A stretch of 64,000 bases of DNA from JACOMY01 sp046233115 (GTDB lineage Bacteria; Pseudomonadota; Alphaproteobacteria; Kiloniellales; JACOMY01): NCBI GenBank assembly GCA_046233115.1, contig JBJXHM010000001.1, positions 248,001 through 312,000 of the forward strand, in the 5' to 3' direction. The translations under genes were made by a program, and so were the position numbers. Below the pieces are notes generated by a model. It did no database searches and was not told the DNA's origin. It worked only from the letters and a program-made list of their open reading frames with translations. Every line of letters starts with the position of its first letter. Position 1 is the stretch's first letter. This document shows, in pieces, positions 35,529 through 44,119 of the stretch.

Positions 35529-36066
35529 GGGCGGGACCCTGTCGGGTCCACAAGATGATGGCAGCGGCGGGACGATTGTCCCGCAGCTTGTCGCCGTCGT
35601 AGCCGCCGTCTGCGAGCAGGGGGCTGGGAGCCTGGACTTGGTCGACCAAGGGGTAAGACATCAGCCCTGGTGCCGATAGGAATGGTGCAGGGGACGGAGG
35701 CCATTGAATTTTTTCTCTTTGATCGCTATATCTTGTAGTTGAGACGCAGCCTGTGTCCTAGATGTGTTTCCAGTCATGCTTTCTTTGTCGGCATATTTTG
35801 CGGAGAGCAACATCTTCTGATTCCGAGAAGATCTGCGTTCCGACGCTGTTGCCTGCAAAAAGAGCGCCATGAGCGCGCGTAAGAATCGTGGCGTTTTCTT
35901 GCCAGCGACCACCTCTCGCCGAGTGGGGGAGAAGGTGGGATCTGATCCATGGTGGCGACTTGCTTGAGCCTTTCGGGCGGGCAGGCACAGGGCGATCCAA
36001 GCGCTCGGATACAAGCAAAGCAGTTCTTCTGACTGTTTTTCTGAAAATGTTAAAGGAGAGCTAGGC
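35529..36066. other. 538-bp spacer with transposase remnant, visibly AT-richer
   Basis: The left end holds a decayed IS5-like transposase fragment (listed separately). From about 35690 to 36050 the sequence is richer in A+T than the rest of the window and contains no open frame I would call; the antisense frame 35661-36158 shows no protein-like pattern. The right end carries the AAAGGAG box of the 58-aa gene. It looks like debris of an old insertion. Confidence 0.5.
35535..35649 (-). mobile_element. IS5-family-like transposase remnant
   Basis: On the minus strand, reading from 35649, the sequence encodes LVDQVQAPSPLLADGGYD followed by GDKLRDN. This matches the DDE-domain region of IS5-type transposases (LLADxxYDSDxLR). 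Only about 40 codons are recognisable. The flanking frame gives no further transposase and no terminal inverted repeat is evident. It abuts the broken TPR gene. Confidence 0.5.
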
Positions 36067-36243
36067 ATGATGCCAGCAGATCGAAAAGACCTGGGCCCAG
36101 TTATGAGTCCTGAGGCCTCTGGCAAGATGGAAAAGTATGGCATCACGCGGGTTCCCATCGATTACTTCTACTATGGCCGCTACCGCTACACGATCTTGGA
36201 AGACGCGGTTGCAGAAGCGAGGCGGGATCAAAGGTCGGACTGA
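36067..36243 (+). CDS. 58-aa conserved small protein of unknown function
   Basis: A short gene with a strong Shine-Dalgarno (AAAGGAGAG, 36052-36060) and a clear protein-like composition. The core KYGITRVPIDYFYYGRYRYT, followed by LEDAVAEARR, has the look of a small family I recall as widespread in alphaproteobacteria (Tyr-rich strand then a helix). It sits 12 bp upstream of a fatty acid desaturase gene and is surely cotranscribed with it. No function is known to me. It is soluble, with no membrane segment. Confidence 0.72.
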   Translation: MMPADRKDLGPVMSPEASGKMEKYGITRVPIDYFYYGRYRYTILEDAVAEARRDQRSD

Positions 36244-36255
36244 GCACAGCACAGC

Positions 36256-37311
36256 ATGACCGACGACCCAAGCAGGCCGGTTCGACGGCAGGAGGACACC
36301 TCAACCGGGAATGCGAGCCTCCGCCGCGAGATGGCCCCGTTTCAGGCCCCTATCCTACGCAGGAGCCTGTCACAACTTCTCACCTCGTTCGGCGGCTTCT
36401 TCGCCACCTGCGCGGCCATGTATGCCCTAACCGATCTGTCCTACTGGGCGGCGCTCGCACTCGTGCCGCTGGCCGCGGGCTTCCTGGTACGTATCTTCAT
36501 CATCCAGCACGATTGCGGCCACCTGGCATTCTTCCGCTCGCGCCGTGCCAATGACATCGTCGGGTCCCTGTGCAGCCTGCTGACGCTGGCACCCTATGCG
36601 TCCTGGCGCCGACAGCATGCGGCTCACCACGGCGTCTGGAACGATCTCGATCGCCGCCAGAGCGGGGCCGATATCTATTCCTCCTGCCTGACCGTGGCCG
36701 AGTATCGGGCACTGAGCCCAAGACAGCGCTGGTGGTACCGCACCACGCGGCATCCGCTTGTCGCCAACCTGCTCCTGCCGCCCTTGGTTTTCACCCTGCT
36801 CTACCGGCTGCCGTTCGACATGCCCAAGTCCTGGCGGCTGGAGCGGCGCATGGTCCACCTCACCAGCCTCGCGCTGGTGGCGATCCTGGCCGGACTCGGC
36901 CTGGTGCTCGGTTACGATCGCGTGGCTGTCGTTCAGCTTCCGATCATGATCCTCGCAGCGATCGTCGGCGTCTGGCTCTTTTCGGTGCAGCATCGCAGCG
37001 AAAAGACTCGATGGTGGCGCAACAAGACGTGGGATCCGACCTCTGCAGCCCTGCACAGTTCGACCTACCTGCACCTGCCGAGGATCCTGCAGTGGTTCAC
37101 CGGCAACATCGGCTTTCATCACGTGCATCACCTGAGCCCGCGCGTGCCCAACTACCGACTACGGCAGTGTCACGAACTGATCGCATCTCGTTTCAACGGT
37201 CCGGTGCTGTCGGTCTGGGAGGGGTTCAAAGCCTTGCGGTTCACGCTTTGGGACGAGGAGCGCGGCCGGATGGCGACGTTCCGCGAACAGGCCCGCGGTG
37301 CCACGCCGTGA
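36256..37311 (+). CDS. fatty acid desaturase family protein (DesA/omega-6 type)
   Basis: A 351-aa membrane di-iron enzyme. Three His boxes are visible: HDCGH (near residue 85), RRQHAAHH (near residue 120) and HHVHH (near residue 285), with two pairs of hydrophobic helices between. It introduces a double bond into an acyl chain of a membrane lipid or acyl carrier. Length and box spacing fit the delta-12/omega desaturase-like group (PF00487). Its stop overlaps the GTG start of the next gene (GTGA). Confidence 0.9.
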   Translation: MTDDPSRPVRRQEDTSTGNASLRREMAPFQAPILRRSLSQLLTSFGGFFATCAAMYALTDLSYWAALALVPLAAGFLVRIFIIQHDCGHLAFFRSRRANDIVGSLCSLLTLAPYASWRRQHAAHHGVWNDLDRRQSGADIYSSCLTVAEYRALSPRQRWWYRTTRHPLVANLLLPPLVFTLLYRLPFDMPKSWRLERRMVHLTSLALVAILAGLGLVLGYDRVAVVQLPIMILAAIVGVWLFSVQHRSEKTRWWRNKTWDPTSAALHSSTYLHLPRILQWFTGNIGFHHVHHLSPRVPNYRLRQCHELIASRFNGPVLSVWEGFKALRFTLWDEERGRMATFREQARGATP

Positions 37312-38414
37312 GGCTGTTCGAGTGCCAGCAGTGCGGCCAGCTCCTCTACTTTGAGAACACCCGCTGCGAGAAATGCGGACACGTTCTGGGCTATCTGCCC
37401 GACCGGACCCTGCTCAGCGCCATGACGGCCGAGGGCGGGGACCGCTGGCGCCCTTTGGCCACCGACGATGAACACTCGCGCTTCTGCGCCAATGCCCAGT
37501 ACGGCGTCTGCAACTGGCTGGTGCCGGCCGACGGGCCGGACGCCTTCTGCCAGGCCTGTCGGCTCAACCGGACGATACCGAACCTCGACGTTTCCAAGAA
37601 CCTCCTCCTCTGGCAGCGCTTGGAGGCCGCCAAGCATCGCCTGGTCTACGGGCTGCTGCGCTTCGGACTGCCTCTGGCGAGCAAGGCCGAGGACGCGGAA
37701 AAGGGGCTGGCCTTCGACTTCCTGGCCAGCGGCGGCTGGCCTTTCCAGGAAAGCGCACAGGTCATCACGGGTCATGCCCGAGGCCTGATCACCATCGACA
37801 TCTCGGAGGCTGACGACGCCGAGCGGGAACGTCATCGCCGCGACATGGCCGAGCCCTACCGCACACTTCTCGGGCACTTCCGCCACGAGATCGGCCACCA
37901 CTATTGGGAGCGGCTGGTCCGGGACAGCATATGGCACGACGCCTTTCGGGAGATGTTCGGTGACGAGCGCGGCAACTATGTCGTCGCATTGGAGGAGCAC
38001 TACAGGATAGGTCCGCTGCCCGACTGGCAGGAGCACTACGTCAGCGGCTATGCCAGCGCCCACCCCTGGGAAGACTTCGCCGAGACCTGGGCGCACTATC
38101 TGCATATCGTCGATACCTTGGAGACGGCGGACGCCTTTGGCCTACGCGTTCACCCCAGGGCCGGGCGCAATCCCGGGCTCGAGATGGCGATCGATTTCGA
38201 CCCCTACCGGCAGCAGGAATTCGAAGCGCTGCTCGGGGCATGGCTCCCGCTCACCTACGCCGTAAACAGCCTCAACCACAGCATGGGCCAACCGGACCTC
38301 TACCCCTTCGTCCTGACGCCGACGGTCATAGGGAAGCTCCGCTTCGTCCATGGTCTCGTGCATGGTGGTCTGGTGCAAGGCAATGCCAGCGAGAATCGGA
38401 GCGCGAGCGCCTGA
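37308..38414 (+). CDS. putative zinc-binding metallopeptidase with N-terminal zinc ribbon
   Basis: A 368-aa protein. The N terminus is a zinc ribbon (FECQQCGQLLYFENTRCEKCG, two CxxC knuckles) with further CxxC cysteines in AFCQACRLNRT. The second half carries HEIGHHYW, an HExxH-type zinc site, and WEDFAETWAHYLHIVDTLETA, where the downstream Glu/His are likely ligands. This is the alphaproteobacterial zinc-ribbon-plus-peptidase family once called DUF2248. GTG 37308 overlaps the desaturase stop, so it is coupled to it. A stress-related role is plausible but unproven. Confidence 0.88.
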   Translation: MRLFECQQCGQLLYFENTRCEKCGHVLGYLPDRTLLSAMTAEGGDRWRPLATDDEHSRFCANAQYGVCNWLVPADGPDAFCQACRLNRTIPNLDVSKNLLLWQRLEAAKHRLVYGLLRFGLPLASKAEDAEKGLAFDFLASGGWPFQESAQVITGHARGLITIDISEADDAERERHRRDMAEPYRTLLGHFRHEIGHHYWERLVRDSIWHDAFREMFGDERGNYVVALEEHYRIGPLPDWQEHYVSGYASAHPWEDFAETWAHYLHIVDTLETADAFGLRVHPRAGRNPGLEMAIDFDPYRQQEFEALLGAWLPLTYAVNSLNHSMGQPDLYPFVLTPTVIGKLRFVHGLVHGGLVQGNASENRSASA

Positions 38415-38512
38415 GAGACTCCTGACCGTCGCAACGGAGGCCAGAGATCGAATCTCTCAGGCTGCTGCCTTGAGCCAATCGCGCGTCTAGATCGGGGTGA
38501 CGTCGTCCCGCT

Positions 38513-40108
38513 CTACGCGAACCACCAGCGCTCCAGGCACTTGGTACCGTCGAGGTCCCAGGAGGCTGCCAGGCGGCCGTGCTGCACCTGCTCGTTCATC
38601 GCGAAGACGTAGTTGGCGAAGAGCGGGATGATGGCGCCGCAGTCGTCGCTGCAGAGGCGCTGCATCTCCGCGTACATCTCCGCGCGCTTGGCCTCGTCGG
38701 ACTCGACCCGGGCGGCGCGCAGCAGCTCGTTGAAGCGCGGGTTCTTCCAGTTGGTCTCGTTCCAGGGCGCGTCGTCGGAGAAGGCGGTGGAGAACATCAT
38801 GTCCTCGGTCACGCGCGGGTTCCAGTAGGTGGCGGTCCAGGGCTTCACCCGGCTGATGTTGGTCCAGTAGCCGTCGTTCGGGGTGCGCACCACCTCGATG
38901 TTGATGCCGGCACCCTTGGCGCTCTCGCTGTAGAGCACGGCACCGTCGATGGCGCCGGCAAAGGCGGCGTCGGCAGCATAGAGCTGGACGTTGATCTCCG
39001 ACAGGCCGGCCTGCTTCAGGTGGAACTTGGCCTTGTCCAGGTCGTAGGGCCGCTGCGGCAGCTCCACATGGTACTTGTAGGTGCGCCCGATCGGGTTGTC
39101 GTTGCCGAGGTAGCCGTGGCCGTAGAGCAGCTTGCGCAGTAGCTCCTCGCGGTTGATCGCGTACTTCAGCGCCAGGCGGACGTCGGGATTGCTGAAGGGC
39201 TCGCGGTCGACCATGGCGACATAGGCGTACCACTGCGAGCCTGAGGGCTCGGCGATCTTGATGTGCTCGTTGCGCTTCAGCAAGTGCAGGGTCTTCAGGT
39301 CCATGCGGTCGGCGGCGTCGACCTCGCCGGTGACCAGCGCGTTGGTGCGCGCCGGCACGTCGATGATCGAGAGCACCACCGCCTCGTCGAAGTGGCCCTT
39401 GCCCGCCTTCCAGTAGTTCGGGTTCTTCACCAGCTCGGCACGCTGGCCGGGCTCGAAGTTCTTGACCTTGAAGGCCCCGGTGCCGATGCCCGACAGGATG
39501 TCCAGCTCGCCCTTCACCAGCGGCATCATCGGCGCGTGGTAGTCGGTCAAGAGGGCAGGGAAGCCGACGTTGCCCTCGGAGAGCGTGATGACCAGGGTGT
39601 GGGAGTCTTCCTTCTTGATCTCCTGGATCGACTTCAGGATCGCCTTGGCCGGCGACTTCGAGTCCGGGCCGATCTGGTACTGCAGCGAGGCGATGGCGTC
39701 GTCGGCGTCGAAGGTCTTGCCGTTGTGGAACTCGACGCCCTTGCGCAGCTTGATGGTCCAGGTGGTGGCGTCGTCCGAGGCCTCCCAGCTCTCCGCCAGC
39801 TCGGGCACCAGCTCGTCGTCGTTGTTCATCTCGGCCAGGCAGTTGCGCAGGCCGTAGCCGACCGTCTGCATGTAGGTCTCGTAATAGGTGGCCGGATCGA
39901 AGGTGTCGGAGGTGGCACCGCCGCCGATGGCCATGCGGAGCGTGCCGCCGGCCTTGGGCTCCGCCGCCTGCAGCGCCTTGCCGGCCAGTGCCGTCGCCGC
40001 GGGCAGGCTCACCCCCAGCGCCAGGCTGCGGCCCATGAACTCCCGCCGGGACATGCGCCCCTTGGTCAGGAGCGATGCGTAGTGGTCTATCTGCTTGTTC
40101 TCGGACAT
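38513..40108 (-). CDS. ABC transporter substrate-binding protein, peptide/opine family (SBP_bac_5), Tat-exported
   Basis: A 531-aa periplasmic binding protein. A twin-arginine signal (MSRREFMGRSLALG, residues about 19-32) precedes a hydrophobic stretch ending near ALQAAE. The mature part has the family WTIKLRKGVEFHNGKTFDADDAIASL segment near residue 135 and VRLALKYAINREELLRKLLYG near residue 310. It binds peptides, opines or other solutes for an ABC importer, but no permease or ATPase is adjacent. It is divergent from the IclR gene across a region with an IclR-like palindrome. Confidence 0.92.
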   Translation of the reverse strand: MSENKQIDHYASLLTKGRMSRREFMGRSLALGVSLPAATALAGKALQAAEPKAGGTLRMAIGGGATSDTFDPATYYETYMQTVGYGLRNCLAEMNNDDELVPELAESWEASDDATTWTIKLRKGVEFHNGKTFDADDAIASLQYQIGPDSKSPAKAILKSIQEIKKEDSHTLVITLSEGNVGFPALLTDYHAPMMPLVKGELDILSGIGTGAFKVKNFEPGQRAELVKNPNYWKAGKGHFDEAVVLSIIDVPARTNALVTGEVDAADRMDLKTLHLLKRNEHIKIAEPSGSQWYAYVAMVDREPFSNPDVRLALKYAINREELLRKLLYGHGYLGNDNPIGRTYKYHVELPQRPYDLDKAKFHLKQAGLSEINVQLYAADAAFAGAIDGAVLYSESAKGAGINIEVVRTPNDGYWTNISRVKPWTATYWNPRVTEDMMFSTAFSDDAPWNETNWKNPRFNELLRAARVESDEAKRAEMYAEMQRLCSDDCGAIIPLFANYVFAMNEQVQHGRLAASWDLDGTKCLERWWFA

Positions 40109-40150
40109 CTCGAACCCCTGTTCGTTGGGTGACGGCAGCTTTCGTGCCAG

Positions 40151-40169
40151 AGTTTTATATTGTAAAACT
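40151..40169. promoter_or_regulatory. perfect inverted repeat, probable IclR operator 1
   Basis: AGTTTTATATTGTAAAACT has perfect 7-bp arms (AGTTTTA / TAAAACT) around a 5-base centre, in the intergenic region between the binding-protein gene and the IclR gene. The same half-site pattern recurs upstream of the methyltransferase gene at 42521-42539, which supports a common regulator. Confidence 0.55.
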
Positions 40170-40172
40170 AAG

Positions 40173-40190
40173 GTTCTGTGATATGAGAAC
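40173..40190. promoter_or_regulatory. second inverted repeat in the IclR intergenic region
   Basis: GTTCT (40173-40177) and AGAAC (40186-40190) form a perfect 5-bp inverted repeat with an 8-base centre, directly next to the stronger palindrome. It may be a second operator or part of the promoter. Weak evidence on its own. Confidence 0.3.
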
Positions 40191-40307
40191 AGTACCGATA
40201 CCGGAAGGCCTCGTCAACGCCGCTCAGCCCGCTATGGTCTGCGCGTTGGCGGCAGCGCGGCCCACCGGCAACGCGGGGCCGAAGGAATGGGAAGGAGAAG
40301 GGGCGTC

Positions 40308-41084
40308 GTGGGCAGCTCGATTATCGACAAGACTGTGCTGCTGCTGGAGGTGCTGGGAGAGGCCTCGCGGCCGCTGAGCTTCAGCGAGCTGGTCGACGCG
40401 AGCGACCTCAACAAGAGCTCGGTCCACCGCCTGCTGGCCAACCTGCTGGAACATCGCTTCGTGCACTACGACGAGCGCGGCCGGGCCTATTCGCTCGGCC
40501 CCAAGCTGCTGGGCCTGGCCCGCAAGGCCCGCCACGGCTACGATCTGCAGAGCGTCGCCTACGATGAGATGCACCGGCTCTACGGCCAGGTACGCGAGAG
40601 CGTGGCCCTGGGCATCCTGCAGTACCGGACCGTGACCTATGTCCGCACGATCGAGGCGCACCACGACTGGTCCATCGTCCAGTCGCAGGAGCTCCGCGAG
40701 CCCTTCCACTCGACGGCGACAGGCAAGGCCCTGGTGGCCTTTCTGCCAAGCGAGGCGCGCGAGGCCCTATTGAAGGGCTATGACTTCCCCCGCTTCACCG
40801 AACGTACCATCACCGATCGGGAGACCTTCGAGGCGGAGGTCGAGCGGATCCGACGTCGCGGCCTGGCGACCAGCGACCGGGAGAACTTCGACTACATCAA
40901 CGGCATCGCAGCACCGATCTTCAACTACGTCGGTGAGCCCATCGCGGCGCTCAACGTCTGGGCGCCGACCTTCCGCCTACCGCTGGAGCGACTGCTGGAG
41001 TGGGGCGACGCTCTCCGGGCCTCGGCCCAGCGCATCTCGGAGACCATCGGCAACAGCGACCACCCGCTGGACGCCTTGCTTTAG
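40308..41084 (+). CDS. IclR family transcriptional regulator
   Basis: A 258-aa regulator. The N-terminal winged HTH (residues about 1-65) includes SFSELVDASDLNKSSVHRLLANLL. The IclR effector domain follows with RTIEAHHDW, EPFHSTATGKALVAFLP (the family signature) and GIAAPIFNYVGEPIAALNVW. GTG 40308 is chosen because GGAGAAGGGG is optimally spaced before it; ATG 40287 is the alternative. It probably controls the binding-protein gene and the methyltransferase block, which share similar inverted repeats. Confidence 0.92.
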   Translation: MGSSIIDKTVLLLEVLGEASRPLSFSELVDASDLNKSSVHRLLANLLEHRFVHYDERGRAYSLGPKLLGLARKARHGYDLQSVAYDEMHRLYGQVRESVALGILQYRTVTYVRTIEAHHDWSIVQSQELREPFHSTATGKALVAFLPSEAREALLKGYDFPRFTERTITDRETFEAEVERIRRRGLATSDRENFDYINGIAAPIFNYVGEPIAALNVWAPTFRLPLERLLEWGDALRASAQRISETIGNSDHPLDALL

Positions 41085-41092
41085 ACGCTCCC

Positions 41093-42418
41093 TCAGCCGC
41101 CGGCCGTCTCGCGGTTGTCGCGGAAGCGCATCCAGCGGGTGACCCAGTCCGCGCCGATGTGGTGGAAGCCGTAAAAGGGGAAGGCGCGGATCGGGCTGAC
41201 CGGGAAGGGCAGGTCGCGCTCCTCCTTGCCCAGCGCCCGCTCGGCCAGGATGCGGCCCATCACCGTGCTCATCGCCACGCCGCGGCCGTTGTAGCCCAGG
41301 CCGGCGATAAGGCCGGGGGCCGGCTCGTGCAGGTGGGGCAGGTGATCTTGGGTGACGGCGATGCGCCCGCTCCAGCGGTGTTCCCAGCGCACGCCCTTCA
41401 AGGCGGGGTAGACCCGCGCCAGCTCCCGGTTCATCGCCTCGAAGTAGCTGGGATCCTCGCGTCCGGTGATGCTGCCGATGCTGCCGAAGAGGATGCGGCC
41501 GTCCGGCTCGTGACGGCCGTAGAGGATGGTACGCCGGGTGTCGGCGATGGTGCGCCCGCCCGGCAGGACATGCGCGAAGGTCTCGGCGTCCAGCGGCTCG
41601 GTCGCCGCCTGGATCGAGACCAGCGGGATCACGCTGCGCGCCAGGCCCGGCCAGAGCCCATCGCTGTAGCCGTTGGTGCAGAGCAGCACTTGGTTGGCCG
41701 TAACGGCACCCTGCGGCGTCCGAACCTGCCAGCGATCCTTGCTGCGGGTGAGGCTCCTGGCCGGAGAGCCGCTGTAGATCGCGGCACCGGCGCCCTGCGC
41801 TGCGCGCGCGAGGCCGCGGGCATAGGAGAGCGGGTGCAGCGCCCCGCCGCTCGCCATCAGGGTACCGCTGCGATAGCGGCGAGTGCCGCTGGCGCGCTCC
41901 ATCGCCTCGCCGTCGAGGAACTCGATCTCGGCACCATGGCGCCGCCAAGCCTCGGCGATGCTGCGGGACTGGCGCTTGGCCTTGTCGCAGTGGTCGGCAC
42001 GGATCCAGCCGTTCTGCCGGGCGCCGCAGTCGATGCCCCGGTCGCGGATCAGCCCGAAGGTCTCGTCGCCCGAGCCCAGCATGGCTTGCGCCGTCAGCGG
42101 CAGCCGCTCCGGGCCGACCATGGCGGCGATCTCGTCGGGTCCGTTCAGCGGCGGCAGTGGGTTCACCTGGCCGCCGTTGCGCCCGGAGGCGCCCCAGCCG
42201 ACGTCGCAGGCATCGATCACCGCGACCTTGCGGCCCGCCTCGGCCAGACAGAGGGCGGCACGCAGGCCGGTGAAGCCGGCACCGATCACCAGGCAGTCCA
42301 GGTCCAGGCTCTCCGCCAGCACGCCGGTCGCCGGCGCCGGGGTGGCGGTTGCGACCCAGTAGGAGGCCGGCCAGGACCAGGTGGCGGCGGTCACGGGATT
42401 GATCGATGGGCTGTTCAC
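41093..42418 (-). CDS. FAD-dependent oxidoreductase (DAO family)
   Basis: A 441-aa flavoprotein. The FAD-binding LDCLVIGAGFTGLRAALCLAE lies near residue 40 and DVGWGASGRNGGQVNPLP near residue 72, the same arrangement as PuuB/ordL-like amine oxidases. A C-terminal GLGYNGRGVAMSTVMGRILA FAD segment is present. It oxidises a C-N bond of an amine or N-methyl compound. Convergent with the IclR gene (8 bp between stops) and divergent from the methyltransferase gene across 126 bp carrying IclR-like half-sites. Confidence 0.9.
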   Translation of the reverse strand: MNSPSINPVTAATWSWPASYWVATATPAPATGVLAESLDLDCLVIGAGFTGLRAALCLAEAGRKVAVIDACDVGWGASGRNGGQVNPLPPLNGPDEIAAMVGPERLPLTAQAMLGSGDETFGLIRDRGIDCGARQNGWIRADHCDKAKRQSRSIAEAWRRHGAEIEFLDGEAMERASGTRRYRSGTLMASGGALHPLSYARGLARAAQGAGAAIYSGSPARSLTRSKDRWQVRTPQGAVTANQVLLCTNGYSDGLWPGLARSVIPLVSIQAATEPLDAETFAHVLPGGRTIADTRRTILYGRHEPDGRILFGSIGSITGREDPSYFEAMNRELARVYPALKGVRWEHRWSGRIAVTQDHLPHLHEPAPGLIAGLGYNGRGVAMSTVMGRILAERALGKEERDLPFPVSPIRAFPFYGFHHIGADWVTRWMRFRDNRETAGG

Positions 42419-42520
42419 GCTCCGCTCCTAACTCGCCGGACTCTCAGGTTCTCGGAAACCCTGCGGGATTTGCCTCGACAGCCCGCCTGCTCGTCAAGTA
42501 TTTTTCTATTACAAGACTAT

Positions 42521-42539
42521 AGTTTTGTATAACGGAACT
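42521..42539. promoter_or_regulatory. inverted repeat, probable IclR operator 2
   Basis: AGTTTTG (42521-42527), a 5-base centre TATAA, and CGGAACT (42533-42539) repeat the layout of the 40151-40169 palindrome with 5 of 7 arm positions paired. The outer bases extend an ATAGTT/AACTAT pairing (42519-42541). A further half-site TACAAGACT precedes it (42510-42518). The site ends five bases before the methyltransferase ATG. Confidence 0.45.
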
Positions 42540-42544
42540 ATGCC

Positions 42545-44119
42545 ATGGCCGAGAGAGTGAGCGTAAAGCGGGGCGGGCGTCGAACCCGCCTGGAACGGGT
42601 CTACGAGGCGCCGGCCCCCCTGCCGGAGGGCATCGCCGGAGGGCTCTTTCGACCATTGAGCGCTGGCGATGTGGAGCGCATCCACCGTGCCGCACTCGAG
42701 GTTCTCGAGCGGGTCGGCATGGCACAGGCGACCGAGAGGGTGCGGGATCTGGCGCTCGCGCGGGGGTGCCGGTTGGACGACCAGGGACGCCTGCTGTTTC
42801 CGGCCGCCCTGGTCGAAGACACCCTTGCCCAGGCCTGCCGCTGTTTTCCGCTCTTCGGCCAAACTCCGCGCCATGATCTGGAAGCGCGTGCCGGGCGCCT
42901 CCACTTTGCGACCGGAGGTGCCGCAGTCTCGATCCTGGATCGCGAGAGCGGTCACTACCGCCCCTCGACCCTGGCCGATCTCTACGATCTGGCGCGCCTC
43001 GCCGACACCCTGCCCAACATCCAGTGGTTCGCCCGGCCGGTCGTCGCCACCGACATCGCCGACTGGCGTGAGCTGGATCTGAATACGGTCTACGCCTGTG
43101 CAGCCGGTACGGCGAAGCATCTGGGCTCAAGCATCACCCTGCCAGGTCACGTCGCCGACATCGTTCAGATGCTCGATCTGGTGCTGGGCCAGGAGGGGAG
43201 CTTCAAGCGACGGCCCTTCCTTTCGGTTCACGCCACGACCATCGTCTCACCCCTGACCTTCGCACCCGACAGCCTGGAGGTTGCCACCGAAGCGGCGCTG
43301 ATCGGCATGCCGGTGCACAGCCAGACGGGTCCGCAGGCGGGTGCTACCGCCCCGGCCGCCCTGGCCGGAACCTTGGTCCAGGTGGTTGCCGAGACCCTGG
43401 CCGCGCTGACAGCGATCAACCTGGTGCGACCCGGACATCCGGTGATCGCCGGCGGTTGGCCCTTCGTCTCGGACCTGAGGACCGGTGCCTTCACCGGTGG
43501 TAGCGGCGAGCAGGCGCTGTTGAGTGCCGGCCTGGCCCAACTCATGACCTTCTACGACCTGCCGAGCGGAACGGCGGCCAGCATGACCGACTCGAAACTG
43601 CCGGACAATCAGGCGGGCTTCGAAAAGGGGGTGACCACCTTGCTGACGGCGCTCAGCGGCCCGACCTTCCTCTACGAGTCGGCCGGCATGCTGGCGAGCC
43701 TGATGGGCTGCTCGGCCGAAGCGATGGTGATAGACGACGAGATGCTCTCGTCCATCCGCCGTTGCATGCGCGGCATCGAGGTAACGGACGACAGCCTCTC
43801 GGTGGAGGTCATTGCCGAAGCCGCCCGCGGCCCGGGGCATTTCCTGGGGCACGCGCAAACCCTGGCCCTGATGCAGAGCGAGTACGTCTATCCGCGCCTG
43901 TCGGACCGCAGGTCGATTCAGGTTTGGCAGGAAGGTGGAGCGGAAGACATCCACCGGCGCGCCCGCCGCCAGGTGGAGGAGACCTTGAGCCGACACTATC
44001 CAGGTTACCTCGGCGCCGAGGCCGACAGACACATCCGCGACCGCTTTCCTATCCATCTGTCGCCCGCAGCCATGCAGCGCTCTGCGCGGGCCGATACGAA
44101 CAAGGGGGAGGGCGCGTGA
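42545..44119 (+). CDS. trimethylamine methyltransferase (MttB) family protein, non-pyrrolysine
   Basis: A 524-aa TIM-barrel methyltransferase of the MttB superfamily, full length with no in-frame amber codon, so it is of the non-pyrrolysine branch (the branch of MtgB glycine-betaine methyltransferase). Family features include the N-terminal LSAGDVERIHRAALEVLERVGM, HFATGGAAVSILD near residue 120, and the late GFEKGVTTLLTALSGPTFLYESAGMLASL. Members transfer a methyl group from a quaternary amine to a corrinoid protein; no corrinoid protein or activase is in the window. No clear ribosome-binding site precedes ATG 42545. It overlaps the next gene by 4 bp. Confidence 0.9.
   Translation: MAERVSVKRGGRRTRLERVYEAPAPLPEGIAGGLFRPLSAGDVERIHRAALEVLERVGMAQATERVRDLALARGCRLDDQGRLLFPAALVEDTLAQACRCFPLFGQTPRHDLEARAGRLHFATGGAAVSILDRESGHYRPSTLADLYDLARLADTLPNIQWFARPVVATDIADWRELDLNTVYACAAGTAKHLGSSITLPGHVADIVQMLDLVLGQEGSFKRRPFLSVHATTIVSPLTFAPDSLEVATEAALIGMPVHSQTGPQAGATAPAALAGTLVQVVAETLAALTAINLVRPGHPVIAGGWPFVSDLRTGAFTGGSGEQALLSAGLAQLMTFYDLPSGTAASMTDSKLPDNQAGFEKGVTTLLTALSGPTFLYESAGMLASLMGCSAEAMVIDDEMLSSIRRCMRGIEVTDDSLSVEVIAEAARGPGHFLGHAQTLALMQSEYVYPRLSDRRSIQVWQEGGAEDIHRRARRQVEETLSRHYPGYLGAEADRHIRDRFPIHLSPAAMQRSARADTNKGEGA

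Noticed and set aside
35661..36158. A 165-codon minus-strand frame in the AT-richer spacer
   Set aside because: No protein-like pattern, no ribosome-binding site, and it overlaps the well-supported 58-aa gene in antisense.
42545..44119. The possibility that the MttB homologue uses pyrrolysine
   Set aside because: The frame is full length without an internal amber codon, so it belongs to the non-pyrrolysine branch.
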